Below are positions 56,065-63,998 of a stretch of 64,000 bases of DNA, piece after piece; the stretch's first letter is position 1; each line of letters opens with the position of its first letter. The DNA comes from Zobellia russellii (GTDB taxonomy: Bacteria; Bacteroidota; Bacteroidia; Flavobacteriales; Flavobacteriaceae), in the NCBI RefSeq assembly GCF_018728565.1, contig NZ_JACSOI010000003.1, forward strand, positions 558,001 to 622,000, read 5' to 3'. The notes below the pieces were generated by a model, which worked only from the letters and a program-made list of their open reading frames with translations, had not been told where the DNA came from and made no database searches. The position numbers were made by a program, and so were the translations under genes.

Positions 56065-57480
56065 TTAGGCGGTTTCAACTTCCAATAATTCCCTTGGATC
56101 GGTAACCTTTCCTGTAACAGCTGCCGCTGCTGCAACTAGCGGACTTGCCAATAGGGTTCTGGAACCTGGGCCTTGTCTTCCTTCAAAGTTTCTGTTAGAA
56201 GTACTTACCGCGTATTTCCCGGCAGGAACTTTATCGTCATTCATTGCCAAACAAGCGGAACAACCCGGTTCGCGAAGTTCAAAGCCGGCTTCGTTCAAAA
56301 TGGCCAAAAGACCTTCGTCTTTAATTGCTTTTTCAACTTTATGAGAGCCAGGAACCAACCATGCCGTAACGTTAGGCGCTTTTGAGCGTCCTTTTACCAA
56401 AGAGGTAAATAATCTAAAATCTTCAATTCTACCGTTGGTACAACTTCCCAAGAAAACAAAATCGATAGGTTTGCCCATCATACTATCGCCTTCATTGAAG
56501 TTCATATACTGCAACGATTTTTTATACGTAGCAACACCACCTTCTACAGCATCCGCTTGCGGAATACCATTAGAAATTCCGATGCCCATACCAGGGTTGG
56601 TACCATAGGTAATCATCGGTTCTATATCGGCAGCATTAAAAGTAATTTCTTTATCGAACTCAGCACCTTCTTCGGTAGGTAAGGATTTCCAATAAGCCAT
56701 AGCTTTGTCCCATGCTTCACCGGTTGGTGTAAATTCTCTACCCTTTACATATTCAAAAGTTTTTTCGTCCGGAGCAATCATTCCACCACGGGCACCCATT
56801 TCAATACTAAGGTTACAAACCGTCATACGGCCTTCCATAGTCATATCACGGAAAACTTGTCCGGCATATTCTACAAAGTAACCTGTAGCACCGGAAGTTG
56901 TTAATTGTGAAATAATATAAAGTGCAACATCTTTAGGTGTAACGCCTCTACCTAAGCTGCCTTCAACATTAATTCGCATGCTTTTTGGTTTGGTCTGCAT
57001 AATACACTGAGAGGCCAAAACCATTTCTACTTCCGAAGTACCGATACCAAAGGCAATTGCCCCAAAAGCACCGTGAGTAGATGTGTGAGAATCACCACAA
57101 ACAATAGTAGCGCCGGGTTGTGTAATACCATATTCCGGCCCTACAACATGAACGATACCGTTTTTTTCATGGCCAAGTCCCCAATATGAAATACCAAATT
57201 CATTGGAGTTTTCCTCTAGCATACGCAACTGATTTGCAGATAGAGGATCCTCTACAGGCAAATGTTGGTTAATGGTAGGGGTGTTATGGTCTGCCGTAGC
57301 AAACGTCTTTTCTGGATACATCACTGGAATGCCCCTAGTTTTTATACCTAAAAAAGCAACGGGACTTGTTACTTCATGAACCATGTGGCGGTCTATGAAG
57401 AGCACATCTGGTCCATTTTCTATGTGTTGTACCACATGTGAATCCCAAACTTTATCGAATAATGTCTTTTTTGTATTCAT
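56065..57480 (-). CDS. leuC: 3-isopropylmalate dehydratase, large subunit
   Basis: 471 aa, aconitase fold. [44 protein letters not shown], and the [4Fe-4S] cysteines in [13 protein letters not shown] and [10 protein letters not shown]. It is the first gene of the minus-strand leu operon and has an exact TAnnTTTG element just upstream. No leader peptide or attenuator like that of the ilv operon was found before it. Confidence 0.97.
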   Translation of the reverse strand: MNTKKTLFDKVWDSHVVQHIENGPDVLFIDRHMVHEVTSPVAFLGIKTRGIPVMYPEKTFATADHNTPTINQHLPVEDPLSANQLRMLEENSNEFGISYWGLGHEKNGIVHVVGPEYGITQPGATIVCGDSHTSTHGAFGAIAFGIGTSEVEMVLASQCIMQTKPKSMRINVEGSLGRGVTPKDVALYIISQLTTSGATGYFVEYAGQVFRDMTMEGRMTVCNLSIEMGARGGMIAPDEKTFEYVKGREFTPTGEAWDKAMAYWKSLPTEEGAEFDKEITFNAADIEPMITYGTNPGMGIGISNGIPQADAVEGGVATYKKSLQYMNFNEGDSMMGKPIDFVFLGSCTNGRIEDFRLFTSLVKGRSKAPNVTAWLVPGSHKVEKAIKDEGLLAILNEAGFELREPGCSACLAMNDDKVPAGKYAVSTSNRNFEGRQGPGSRTLLASPLVAAAAAVTGKVTDPRELLEVETA

Positions 57481-57501
57481 TTTATTTAAATTCTAAGCAC
57501 A

Positions 57502-57509
57502 CAAATCTA
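57502..57509 (-). promoter_or_regulatory. Putative -7 element of the leuC operon
   Basis: On the minus strand TAGATTTG, an exact TAnnTTTG match, 22-29 nt before the leuC ATG. No convincing -33 element. The remaining divergent intergenic stretch to 57782 (about 270 nt, AT-rich) shows no clear terminator or leader peptide. Confidence 0.5.
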
Positions 57510-57782
57510 ATGAAAGTGGACGTTGTTAAGAAATTAATGTAGTTGAAAATTACGATGTTCAACTTATGTAATACCCGAGTATTTTTGTGTTATGTAATTT
57601 TATTTTAGGGTAGTTTATCGATTATATTTCGATAAAAATGTTGCATTTGGTCGGTAAAACAAATTAAAGAATCAGGACAACGAAAAAATTGTGTGAACTA
57701 AACAAGAGGTTATAATTTTACCGCGCTATGTGCCTAAACGGCAAAGTATAATATCCCAAATTACCTTAAAACCTACTTGTTA

Positions 57783-58778
57783 ATGAAGCTGAAAAATACA
57801 TTTTTTGTTTTGTTCATTGCGTTTACTACAATTGCAATGAAAGCGAATAACTTGCCTATACCTGTTACCGTAAATGAAAGTATAACGGTTACTTTGTTTT
57901 TTCCTTCGGCAATTGAGAAGGTAATTGAGCCAGCTCCCCATTATAAGTTTGATTATGAGCCTAACGCAACAATGGCCACTCTTGTAGCCAGAAAAGGAGC
58001 AACAAGTAATCTTACCGTGATTACCAAGGATGGGAGTATTTTTTCGTTTTTACTGCAATATGATAATGAGGTGAACAACTTTACGTATGTGTTGGCCACG
58101 GATCAAGCCATTGGAACGTTAAAAGGTTCTAGTGCTGTTGCAGTCAGTAGTAATAAAAATGAAGATGTAGTTCATCATAACGAAGAACCCAACAACAAAA
58201 AGCCGGTTGTGGAGGCTGGCTCTAACAAACCGTTAACACCTACCACATCCAAAGAAAAAAGAAATGTAAATAAAGAGACTCCAGCTAAGGAAGAGATCTA
58301 TGACTCTGTAGAGGACGAAACGCCAGAAAATACAGGAAGCAGTCTCTACAATTCGGATAGGGAAAGCTATTATCAGATTTTTTGTGAAAATAGTTATTTA
58401 AAAAAATCCCGCTTTAAGAAAAGCTCCAACACTATTAATTTAATAGGGCTACACCTAAACAATATTATCAAGGACCATAATGATTTGCATTTTGTGATGG
58501 AAATTAAAAATGATTCATGGACCGATTTTAAAGTGAAGTCATTGAAGTTTTTTATAAAATCACTAAAAGGGAATCACGAAATAGAAATGAAAGAATTGTT
58601 CGTTTATAACTTACAAGAATCCATTGCTGCCCACAGTGCCAATAATTTAGTATTTATCTGTAAAGATTTTGCTTTGGGCAAAGGTCAGAATATTTATGTG
58701 CTGCTCAAAGAAGAGGAGGGTAGGGAACGCTCTGTAATGTTGAGTTTAAACGCGGAACAAATTAAGCCTGGCAAGTAA
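57783..58778 (+). CDS. TraN-like protein (DUF4138, VirB9-type conjugation-component homologue), orphan
   Basis: 331 aa from ATG 57783 (a TTG at 57777 adds two residues). Signal peptide (residues about 1-24), a VirB9-like N-terminal beta domain (ITVTLFFPSAIEKV, then SNLTVITKDGSIFSFLLQY), a charged low-complexity linker (~125-185), and a C-terminal domain that follows the Bacteroides TraN pattern (KIKN-type MEIKNDSWTDFKVKSLKFFIKS..., ending with EEGRERSVMLSL). TraN normally is part of the conjugative machinery of transposons, and full length (about 330 aa) is kept here, but no other tra gene is in view, so it is either a domesticated relative or a stray. Function here unknown. Confidence 0.75.
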   Translation: MKLKNTFFVLFIAFTTIAMKANNLPIPVTVNESITVTLFFPSAIEKVIEPAPHYKFDYEPNATMATLVARKGATSNLTVITKDGSIFSFLLQYDNEVNNFTYVLATDQAIGTLKGSSAVAVSSNKNEDVVHHNEEPNNKKPVVEAGSNKPLTPTTSKEKRNVNKETPAKEEIYDSVEDETPENTGSSLYNSDRESYYQIFCENSYLKKSRFKKSSNTINLIGLHLNNIIKDHNDLHFVMEIKNDSWTDFKVKSLKFFIKSLKGNHEIEMKELFVYNLQESIAAHSANNLVFICKDFALGKGQNIYVLLKEEEGRERSVMLSLNAEQIKPGK

Positions 58779-58791
58779 TATGTATCTATAA

Positions 58792-58820
58792 CCTACAATT
58801 GGTTTTGTTTTAATTGTAGG
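58792..58820 (+). terminator. Hairpin after the TraN-like gene
   Basis: Arms CCTACAATT (58792-58800) and its complement (58812-58820) with an 11-nt loop. No T-tract follows, so it is a poor terminator or a 3'-end stabiliser. Confidence 0.35.
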
Positions 58821-58933
58821 CTACTAATTCTTCCATGGGAAAACAACTTTCCTATACACGTTTCAACTCACTGGGCTTTTAAGCTTGTGATATGATGTTT
58901 CTCCATACCCAATACACTACAATAGCAATTGTA

Positions 58934-59332
58934 TTAAGTAGCGTTGCTCCCCATTTTTTTTCTGAAATTGTAGAGCGAAAATAAGATACCCAGACCAATT
59001 AAAAGGTAAAGCCCGTAGGACTGTATAAAAGAGGTTTCGGGAGATTTTGCTAACGTTGGATTTGCGGAATCGTAATAAACCGTTACCGAATCGTCTACGG
59101 ATTTTAAAGTGCCAATAAAAGGGATTGCCAACAGTTCAACCCTACTTTTATATTGGTTGCCATCTTCATCCATGTAGGCAACCGTAGCGAACGACCTTGT
59201 ACCCCTTGCCTTTATGTTGTTGTGTATTTCGGTAATCTTAGCTTTGGTTTCAATCCAGTTTTCAGAGGTGTTCTGCGCACTTAAGGGCCAGTAGAGTAGT
59301 GTGGACAGGAGAAATAGTAGGGAAATTTTCAT
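58934..59332 (-). CDS. DUF3592 domain membrane-anchored protein
   Basis: 132 aa. Signal peptide (first 19 residues, ending ...SAQ), a beta-rich extracytoplasmic domain with the DUF3592 pattern (WIETKAKITEIH..., VAYMDEDGNQYKSRVEL, VTVYYDSANPTLAKS), and one C-terminal membrane helix (YGLYLLIGLGILFSLYNF) with a basic tail. DUF3592 proteins are widespread and of unknown function. It is transcribed alone and opposite to both neighbours. Confidence 0.8.
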   Translation of the reverse strand: MKISLLFLLSTLLYWPLSAQNTSENWIETKAKITEIHNNIKARGTRSFATVAYMDEDGNQYKSRVELLAIPFIGTLKSVDDSVTVYYDSANPTLAKSPETSFIQSYGLYLLIGLGILFSLYNFRKKMGSNAT

Positions 59333-59466
59333 TAGGGCTGTTATTTATATAAATAAGGTTTCAAGGTATAGTTTAAAGACAACAAATACAATTATTATTA
59401 GTTATCTAATCTAAACGCTTACTGAAGTATGTCCCTATTTTATAAGTAAACTGAAGAATTAGATTT

Positions 59467-60897
59467 ATGGCTAGAATTCAACATAAACCGATGTACTCCA
59501 ATGCAATAGTACTATTAGTTGTATTGATAACAATGTTATCGGCTCTTGGTTCTTGCTCAACAGAAAGTGATGGTCCAAACCAAATAAGCGAAACAGAGGA
59601 TTTGCCAGAGGAACCGGTTGTTGATACAGAGGCAAAAATTACTGAATTCACTTTTAAATCCGTTGATAACGAAGGGCTTTCTACCGACATAATCGGCACC
59701 TTAAATGAAGACGATAATACCATCCATGTTACGCTCAATTCCTTAATGCTTTCCATTGAAGAACTGACACCAACAATAACAGTTAGTTCTGGAGCCGATA
59801 TTAGTCCGCTATCAAAAACTGTTCAAGATTTTAGCAATGAAGTCACTTATACCGTAACAGCAGAAAATGGAACAGCGGTAACCTATAAAGTTTTGCCTAA
59901 CATTACTAGTAATCTCTGTAAATCTAATTTACAAGAATCCGGACCTATTGTTGTTAACGAGGATCATCAACAAATAGAAAATCTATTTATTAAAACATCC
60001 AGTCAGCATGGTATAGAGGTCAATAACTACAAGGGCGTGGTAATCTCTAATTGTATTATTGAATATACAGGTGCATACATGGGAATTAAATTTTCAAACG
60101 CCGATAACCTGACCATAAAAAATTGCTACGTTAAGTATACCAATGCACCTTCTGCAGGTCCTTTAGAGGATTTTACCAGAAACTGTATTGAAGGCTTTAA
60201 TTCTCCTAATCTGGTCATTACTAATGTAAAAGTTGAAGATGGTTCTACCGGAATTCGATTAAACCAATGTGATGCATCTGAATTAACGTACATAGAAGGG
60301 CATAATATGAGAGGTCCTTATCCTAGAGGACAATTTGTACAGTATGACAAATGCATAGGCGGCTTACTTGAGAATTTTTCTGTCATCAATGATCGCAATG
60401 TAGCTTGGACAGAAGACAATATAAGCATCTATAAAAGTGCAGGGCAAGAAATAAAGAAAGGTCTTATAATAGGGAATAACAGTCCAACAGGCGTGGGTGT
60501 TTTATTTGAGGACCAAAATACCGAAGGTGCCCGTGGCGGTTACGGTGGTGTAGTAGAGGATGTGGACTTTTTAGAAATGGGTAACGGCGTTGTTTCTTCC
60601 GTAGAAGGTTCTAAAAATGTTACGTTCACTAGAATTCGCGCTAAAGAAATCATTTGTGGCGAGCTAGGACAAGGAAGAGGTAATCCTACCTCTAACTCCT
60701 TAATATTCGCAGCTTTCGGTACTGCCGAAAACACAGGGAATAATAAAATAATAGATTGCCTTGTGTATGATTCCTGTAACCCGACCAATATTGTCTGGCC
60801 CGAGCATAATTTTGAGGTAATAGATTATAGGGATGATATTGATTTTGAACCGAGAAGCCCAATAGTTCTCAATTTTGATTGCGTAGCTGATGATTAG
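59467..60897 (+). CDS. Lipoprotein with a right-handed beta-helix domain
   Basis: 476 aa. Lipobox ALGSC (Cys30). Residues about 55-140 form a beta-sandwich of the DUF5018/cadherin-like type found before catalytic domains in Bacteroidota (ITEFTFKSVDNEGLS..., VTYTVTAENGTAVTYKVL). From about residue 150 the chain has the regular pattern of a parallel beta-helix (VVISNCIIEYTG..., LTIKNCYVKYTN..., LVITNVKVEDGSTG), as in polysaccharide lyases and glycan hydrolases. A catalytic activity is not readable. It probably sits on the cell surface and acts on a carbohydrate, but no CAZy family was assigned. Confidence 0.75.
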   Translation: MARIQHKPMYSNAIVLLVVLITMLSALGSCSTESDGPNQISETEDLPEEPVVDTEAKITEFTFKSVDNEGLSTDIIGTLNEDDNTIHVTLNSLMLSIEELTPTITVSSGADISPLSKTVQDFSNEVTYTVTAENGTAVTYKVLPNITSNLCKSNLQESGPIVVNEDHQQIENLFIKTSSQHGIEVNNYKGVVISNCIIEYTGAYMGIKFSNADNLTIKNCYVKYTNAPSAGPLEDFTRNCIEGFNSPNLVITNVKVEDGSTGIRLNQCDASELTYIEGHNMRGPYPRGQFVQYDKCIGGLLENFSVINDRNVAWTEDNISIYKSAGQEIKKGLIIGNNSPTGVGVLFEDQNTEGARGGYGGVVEDVDFLEMGNGVVSSVEGSKNVTFTRIRAKEIICGELGQGRGNPTSNSLIFAAFGTAENTGNNKIIDCLVYDSCNPTNIVWPEHNFEVIDYRDDIDFEPRSPIVLNFDCVADD

Positions 60898-60964
60898 CAG
60901 AAGTAAAGTGATGTTATAGGATTTGCTTGGGCCATTCTTTCAGGATATCCCAACTTTAGTTCTC

Positions 60965-61060
60965 GTCTAAAATACAAAAGCTACCTAGATGTTTAGATAG
61001 CTCTTGGTTTGTTGTTTCTTACTCCGTGCGGCACTCGTTGCAAACGAGCGCTAGCGGGGG
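60965..61060. repeat. ~96-bp direct repeat, left copy, with a REP at its right end
   Basis: Contains a hairpin (about 60979-61001), a T-rich linker and the REP palindrome at 61029-61060. It is about 85% identical to the right copy at 62311-62405 and in the same orientation. Each copy begins with GTCTAAAA and ends with a run of G, and in both the G-run abuts the stop codon of a minus-strand immunity-type gene. Confidence 0.85.
61029..61060 (+). repeat. REP-like palindrome, copy A
   Basis: CGGCACTCGTT-GCA-AACGAG core hairpin (arms TCGTT/AACGA) followed by a GCGCTAGC palindrome and GGGGG. Same orientation as copy C, opposite to copy B. Confidence 0.85.
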
Positions 61061-61061
61061 C

Positions 61062-61526
61062 TTAATCTACTTCGTATTCCTCATATAAATTTTCAATTTC
61101 ATTAAAAATGTTTTCTGGGATCCCTTCAATATATTCCTCTGAACTCAATACTTTTTCTCCATCTATTTTATCATACATAACTGGTGGTATATTGCTATTA
61201 TCTAAATCAGGATATTCTTGTGTCCAGTCTAAACCATCATCATCTTTTGGGTTAAAACTTAAATTTTGGTTACTATAAAATCCAGAAGTATATTTTTGTT
61301 CAATCTCATTTTGATATTCAAAACCATGTTTAGGACTAGACATCCAATAAATCATTAGAATAGTTGCTTTTTCTGTTTGTTGATTTGTAATTAACCATTT
61401 CAAAAAAGTTTTACTACTATCATAGTTCCAATCCATGGCCATTTTGTGCCATTCTATCGGATTGACTGTTTTTGCATAATCAATTATTTTATCGTCTGCT
61501 ATTTTTCTAATTTCTTGTTCAGTCAT
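61062..61526 (-). CDS. DUF4274-type immunity-like protein
   Basis: 154 aa. The block HKMAMDWNYDSSKTFLKWLITN...EKATILMIYWMSSP (residues about 26-68) is the DUF4274 signature I recognise, a family that accompanies polymorphic toxins as putative immunity proteins. The acidic C-terminus is also usual for immunity proteins. It begins 10 nt after the stop of a severed toxin tail on the same strand, consistent with a cognate toxin-immunity pair that was left behind. It ends at the direct-repeat copy A. Confidence 0.7.
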   Translation of the reverse strand: MTEQEIRKIADDKIIDYAKTVNPIEWHKMAMDWNYDSSKTFLKWLITNQQTEKATILMIYWMSSPKHGFEYQNEIEQKYTSGFYSNQNLSFNPKDDDGLDWTQEYPDLDNSNIPPVMYDKIDGEKVLSSEEYIEGIPENIFNEIENLYEEYEVD

Positions 61527-61536
61527 AATTAAAATT

Positions 61537-61711
61537 TTAACTACATCTAATTGGTATTTTTCCTTTTCGAGAACTTAATCTTTTTCTTTCTACTTTCTGA
61601 ATAGCACTAATTTTCTTTCTAGCTTGAGAGGCACTAATTTCTCCTGCATTAAATTGATGTTTAACACCATTTACCCTTGTACTCATATCAGCATTTATAT
61701 CTGCGTGGCTA
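61537..61711 (-). pseudogene. Severed C-terminal tail of a polymorphic toxin
   Basis: Reading the minus strand from the REP at 61712, an open frame (SHADINADMSTRVNGVKHQF, then NAGEISASQARKKIS, then a Lys/Arg-rich end) closes with TAA at 61539. It has no start of its own except an internal ATG at about 61675, is basic and helical as toxin C-termini often are, and is followed after 10 nt by an immunity-type gene. The 5' part of the toxin is replaced by the REP and the transposase. The toxin family is not identified. Confidence 0.55.
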
Positions 61712-61743
61712 CCCCCGCTAGCGCTCGTTTGTAACGAGTGCCG
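61712..61743 (-). repeat. REP-like palindrome, copy B (inverted)
   Basis: 32-nt inverse complement of copies A and C with one changed base in the loop region, lying 9 nt beyond the transposase stop codon. Confidence 0.85.
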
Positions 61744-61751
61744 TACCAGTT

Positions 61752-62309
61752 TTATTCTAAGAAACCAATATCGTCAATTTTTAGGACCGTATGATCATCC
61801 CCAAAATTTTTAGCACTAGAGTATTTCCAATCTATTGGGTCGCAAACAAATCCGGAAACAACCGGGTTGCTATGAATATATTCTATTTTTTGTTTTATAA
61901 CGGCAGTACTCCATAGTTCAATGGGCTTGTTGTTGTGCTGCCAAAATTGATATTTAGATATATTTCCTTTTTGTTTTCCAGCTCTTTCAAACATCCATAG
62001 TAACCATTCTTTTCTACTTTCGGTAGGGTTCTCCTCAATTGCTTTTAGGATTTTTTTAGAGGTATGTTTTTTAAAATCTCTTAATAGATTCATTGGGGTT
62101 TCATTAGAATCCCTAAAAATTAAATGTATATGGCTAGGCATAAAACAATAAGCATATAACTCCATGCCTTTTTCTTTTCTGCAATAGTCTATACTTTCCA
62201 GTAGGATATTGAAATATTCTTGTCTGGTAAATACATCTATCCAATATACCGTAGCAAAAGAAACAAAATAGGCCGCTGTTGGATTTTTAAACTTGTACTT
62301 TCTGCTCAT
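61752..62309 (-). CDS. REP-associated tyrosine transposase (RAYT, Y1/HUH family)
   Basis: 185 aa. HUH motif MPSHIHLIF (His60, His62) and, on the C-terminal helix, the probable catalytic Tyr144 in KIEYIHSNPVVSGF; these are the landmarks of the Y1_Tnp fold. YAYCFMPSHIH and the WQHNNKPIELW block are typical of the RAYT group. RAYTs are single-copy domesticated relatives of IS200/IS605 transposases that recognise REP palindromes; here REPs lie 9 nt from the stop codon and 65-96 nt from the start codon in opposite orientation. Its ATG is 2 nt from the start of the direct-repeat copy C. Confidence 0.9.
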   Translation of the reverse strand: MSRKYKFKNPTAAYFVSFATVYWIDVFTRQEYFNILLESIDYCRKEKGMELYAYCFMPSHIHLIFRDSNETPMNLLRDFKKHTSKKILKAIEENPTESRKEWLLWMFERAGKQKGNISKYQFWQHNNKPIELWSTAVIKQKIEYIHSNPVVSGFVCDPIDWKYSSAKNFGDDHTVLKIDDIGFLE

Positions 62310-62310
62310 T

Positions 62311-62405
62311 GTCTAAAAATACAAAAGCTATCTAAATGTTTAGATAGCTTTGTTTGTTGTTTCTTACGCTGAACGGTACTCGTTGCAAACGAGCGCTAGC
62401 GGGGG
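62311..62405. repeat. ~95-bp direct repeat, right copy, with a perfect hairpin and a REP
   Basis: Contains a 13-bp perfect stem (62324-62336/62339-62351) with a 2-nt loop; on the minus strand it is followed by a T-rich run, so it can terminate the DUF6630 gene. The REP palindrome is at 62374-62405. Compare with copy A at 60965-61060. Confidence 0.85.
62374..62405 (+). repeat. REP-like palindrome, copy C
   Basis: Identical to copy A except one base (GGTACTCG instead of GGCACTCG). It abuts, after the GGGGG run, the stop of the DUF6630 gene. Confidence 0.85.
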
Positions 62406-62406
62406 A

Positions 62407-62913
62407 TTAAGATTTTATAGTGCCATAACCAGCCTTAATGGCCAATTGTTTTGCGGCAGTCAAATCGGCTAGGGAAATAGTTGTTAATGGGTAACTGTCG
62501 CTATCGATATCCAACCAAATTAATTGCACCTTACTCGATTCAAGTTTCCGGTTCAGTTGTGGTATAAATTCCTCTATATCCTCGTCTATAAAAGGTTCTA
62601 TTTTTAATAATTGTTTAGAAATTGAATCATAATCTGTATGGCCCTTAAATAATTGAAGTGCTGTCGAGACAAGTTCTTCTGGGTCATCTTTCCAATCCAG
62701 TTCTATTAAAAGGTCGCGTCTGGCCAAACCGTCTACCATGGCAAGCCAGGGAAGCTCGGGTACAGGTTTATCAATACCACGTTCTTGTAATACATTGGTA
62801 AATTGGCTCAAGTAGTTTAAAGGTTGGTTTTCGGCCAGCTGTACCTCCGATATTAAGGAGGTGTCCTCAGTTAGTAATTCTGCTAAGTCTAATAGGGAGC
62901 TAATTTTCTTCAT
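62407..62913 (-). CDS. DUF6630-like protein in the immunity cluster
   Basis: 168 aa from the ATG at 62913 (MKKISSLLDLAELL); an upstream ATG at 62943 would overlap the PoNi gene by 26 nt. The core LPWLAMVDGLARRDLLIELDWKDDPEELVSTALQL matches the pattern I associate with DUF6630, a soluble helical family of unknown function common in Bacteroidota next to toxin and immunity genes. It may be a second immunity protein or an orphan one from a former module. It begins 4 nt after the PoNi stop. Confidence 0.65.
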   Translation of the reverse strand: MKKISSLLDLAELLTEDTSLISEVQLAENQPLNYLSQFTNVLQERGIDKPVPELPWLAMVDGLARRDLLIELDWKDDPEELVSTALQLFKGHTDYDSISKQLLKIEPFIDEDIEEFIPQLNRKLESSKVQLIWLDIDSDSYPLTTISLADLTAAKQLAIKAGYGTIKS

Positions 62914-62917
62914 TAGT

Positions 62918-63649
62918 CTAGTCTTTCCAATGTACCATATCATATGGGTAGTATTGCTGGTCTTTTAGGCTACTATCGTCAAGACCGAGGATTTTTGCTA
63001 TAGCACCTGCTTCCCAACACCAATAGCCTGTATGTATGTTCCATTTACTTTCGTGGGTCTTGATTTCTAGGTTTCTATACCATTCGCTAAGATACTTTTT
63101 TAATCTTTCAAGGGCTTTTGCTTTATCTTCTTGTGATAGGGTTACGATTTCAGAAATTCCCTTATAGGGTTTGTTCCAAAGGAATTTATCCGATTGTGGC
63201 CAATCAGGTTTTCTATGACGAATTAAAAAATCGATTAGATAATCGTTTACATTATCTCGTTCTACCAATCTAACTAATTTGTCGAATTTGGAATTTTCAA
63301 TTTCTACTAAAATCCCTATAGATAAGGCGTTTACCATTTGAACGTAACCACTTTCAATTTCCCAAGAGTCAACTAGCTGCAAATTAAAAATTTCTACTAA
63401 TTCAATAATTTCTTTTACAGGTTCACCAATTGAATATTTGGTGAGGAAAACATCAAAATATTTATCAGCAAAATCGTCTTTTATGGCCTTTATTATTTCT
63501 TTGTTGGGCCTAGGATAATTCTGTATGCCATTTTCTATATCCTTGGTTAGAGATATAATTCTCTCTTTATCTTCTTTAATGGTTTCGATTGAGTCATCGA
63601 TTAATTCTTGATATCCTTCTCTTGTATTTAGTGTATCTCTCAGGTTCAT
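62918..63649 (-). CDS. PoNi-family immunity protein (DUF1910/DUF1911)
   Basis: 243 aa from the ATG at 63649 (MNLRDTLNTREGYQELIDDSIETI), which is the usual family start; an upstream ATG at 63679 overlaps the toxin stop by 17 nt. The N-terminal half resembles DUF1910, and the C-terminal YWCWEAGAIAKILGLDDSSLKDQQYYPYDMVHW is the DUF1911 signature. PoNi proteins neutralise PoNe DNases of type VI and other secretion systems. The PoNe-like toxin end lies immediately upstream, as expected. Confidence 0.85.
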   Translation of the reverse strand: MNLRDTLNTREGYQELIDDSIETIKEDKERIISLTKDIENGIQNYPRPNKEIIKAIKDDFADKYFDVFLTKYSIGEPVKEIIELVEIFNLQLVDSWEIESGYVQMVNALSIGILVEIENSKFDKLVRLVERDNVNDYLIDFLIRHRKPDWPQSDKFLWNKPYKGISEIVTLSQEDKAKALERLKKYLSEWYRNLEIKTHESKWNIHTGYWCWEAGAIAKILGLDDSSLKDQQYYPYDMVHWKD

Positions 63650-63662
63650 AATATGTTTAGTG

Positions 63663-63998
63663 TTATGGCCAATTGCCAATTATATTGCCAGCACTGTCTA
63701 ACTGCTTTGTTGATACATTACCTGCTTTATCAACTCTACTTAGTACTTTTTCTACTTCTCCATTTTGCATTGCCCTGGAAATTTCCTTGGCTTTTTTAGG
63801 ACCAACTTGATCTTGTAATCTCTTATAGTTATCACTTTTTATCCAATCATCAGACATTTGTTTACCACTTTTGGTTTTCCCTAAACCAGCAGTGTTGAAC
63901 TTGGCTTCATCAATTACAAATTTAGGTGGCGGTGTGGCATTTTCATAGATACCATCAATACCTTTAACAATTTTATCATCTAGTGTTGATGGTGCAGA
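63663..63998 (-). CDS. Polymorphic toxin C-terminus with a PoNe-like nuclease domain (5' end outside window)
   Basis: The frame is open from the window edge (63998) and ends at 63663, 111 codons. The motif order is DGIYENATPPPKFVIDEAKF (an Asp, then Glu-x-Lys), then LGKTKSGKQMSDDWI. The Asp...ExK arrangement is the PD-(D/E)XK nuclease active site, and the KQMSDDWI block is a hallmark of the PoNe and related toxins. An immunity gene of the PoNi family follows, which supports the assignment. The N-terminal delivery part (for example Rhs repeats) is outside the window. An internal ATG at 63857 is not the start. Confidence 0.8.
   Translation of the reverse strand, partial: SAPSTLDDKIVKGIDGIYENATPPPKFVIDEAKFNTAGLGKTKSGKQMSDDWIKSDNYKRLQDQVGPKKAKEISRAMQNGEVEKVLSRVDKAGNVSTKQLDSAGNIIGNWP

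Noticed and set aside
57783-58778. Evidence for a conjugative transposon in this window
   Set aside because: No other tra, mobilisation or integrase gene is present; a single TraN-like gene does not support it.
61752-62309. Intact insertion sequence of the IS200/IS605 type
   Set aside because: No tnpB and no element-end structure other than REPs were found; the protein is of the single-copy RAYT type.
60965-62405. CRISPR array
   Set aside because: Only two long direct repeats and three REPs are present, with genes between them and no regular short spacers.
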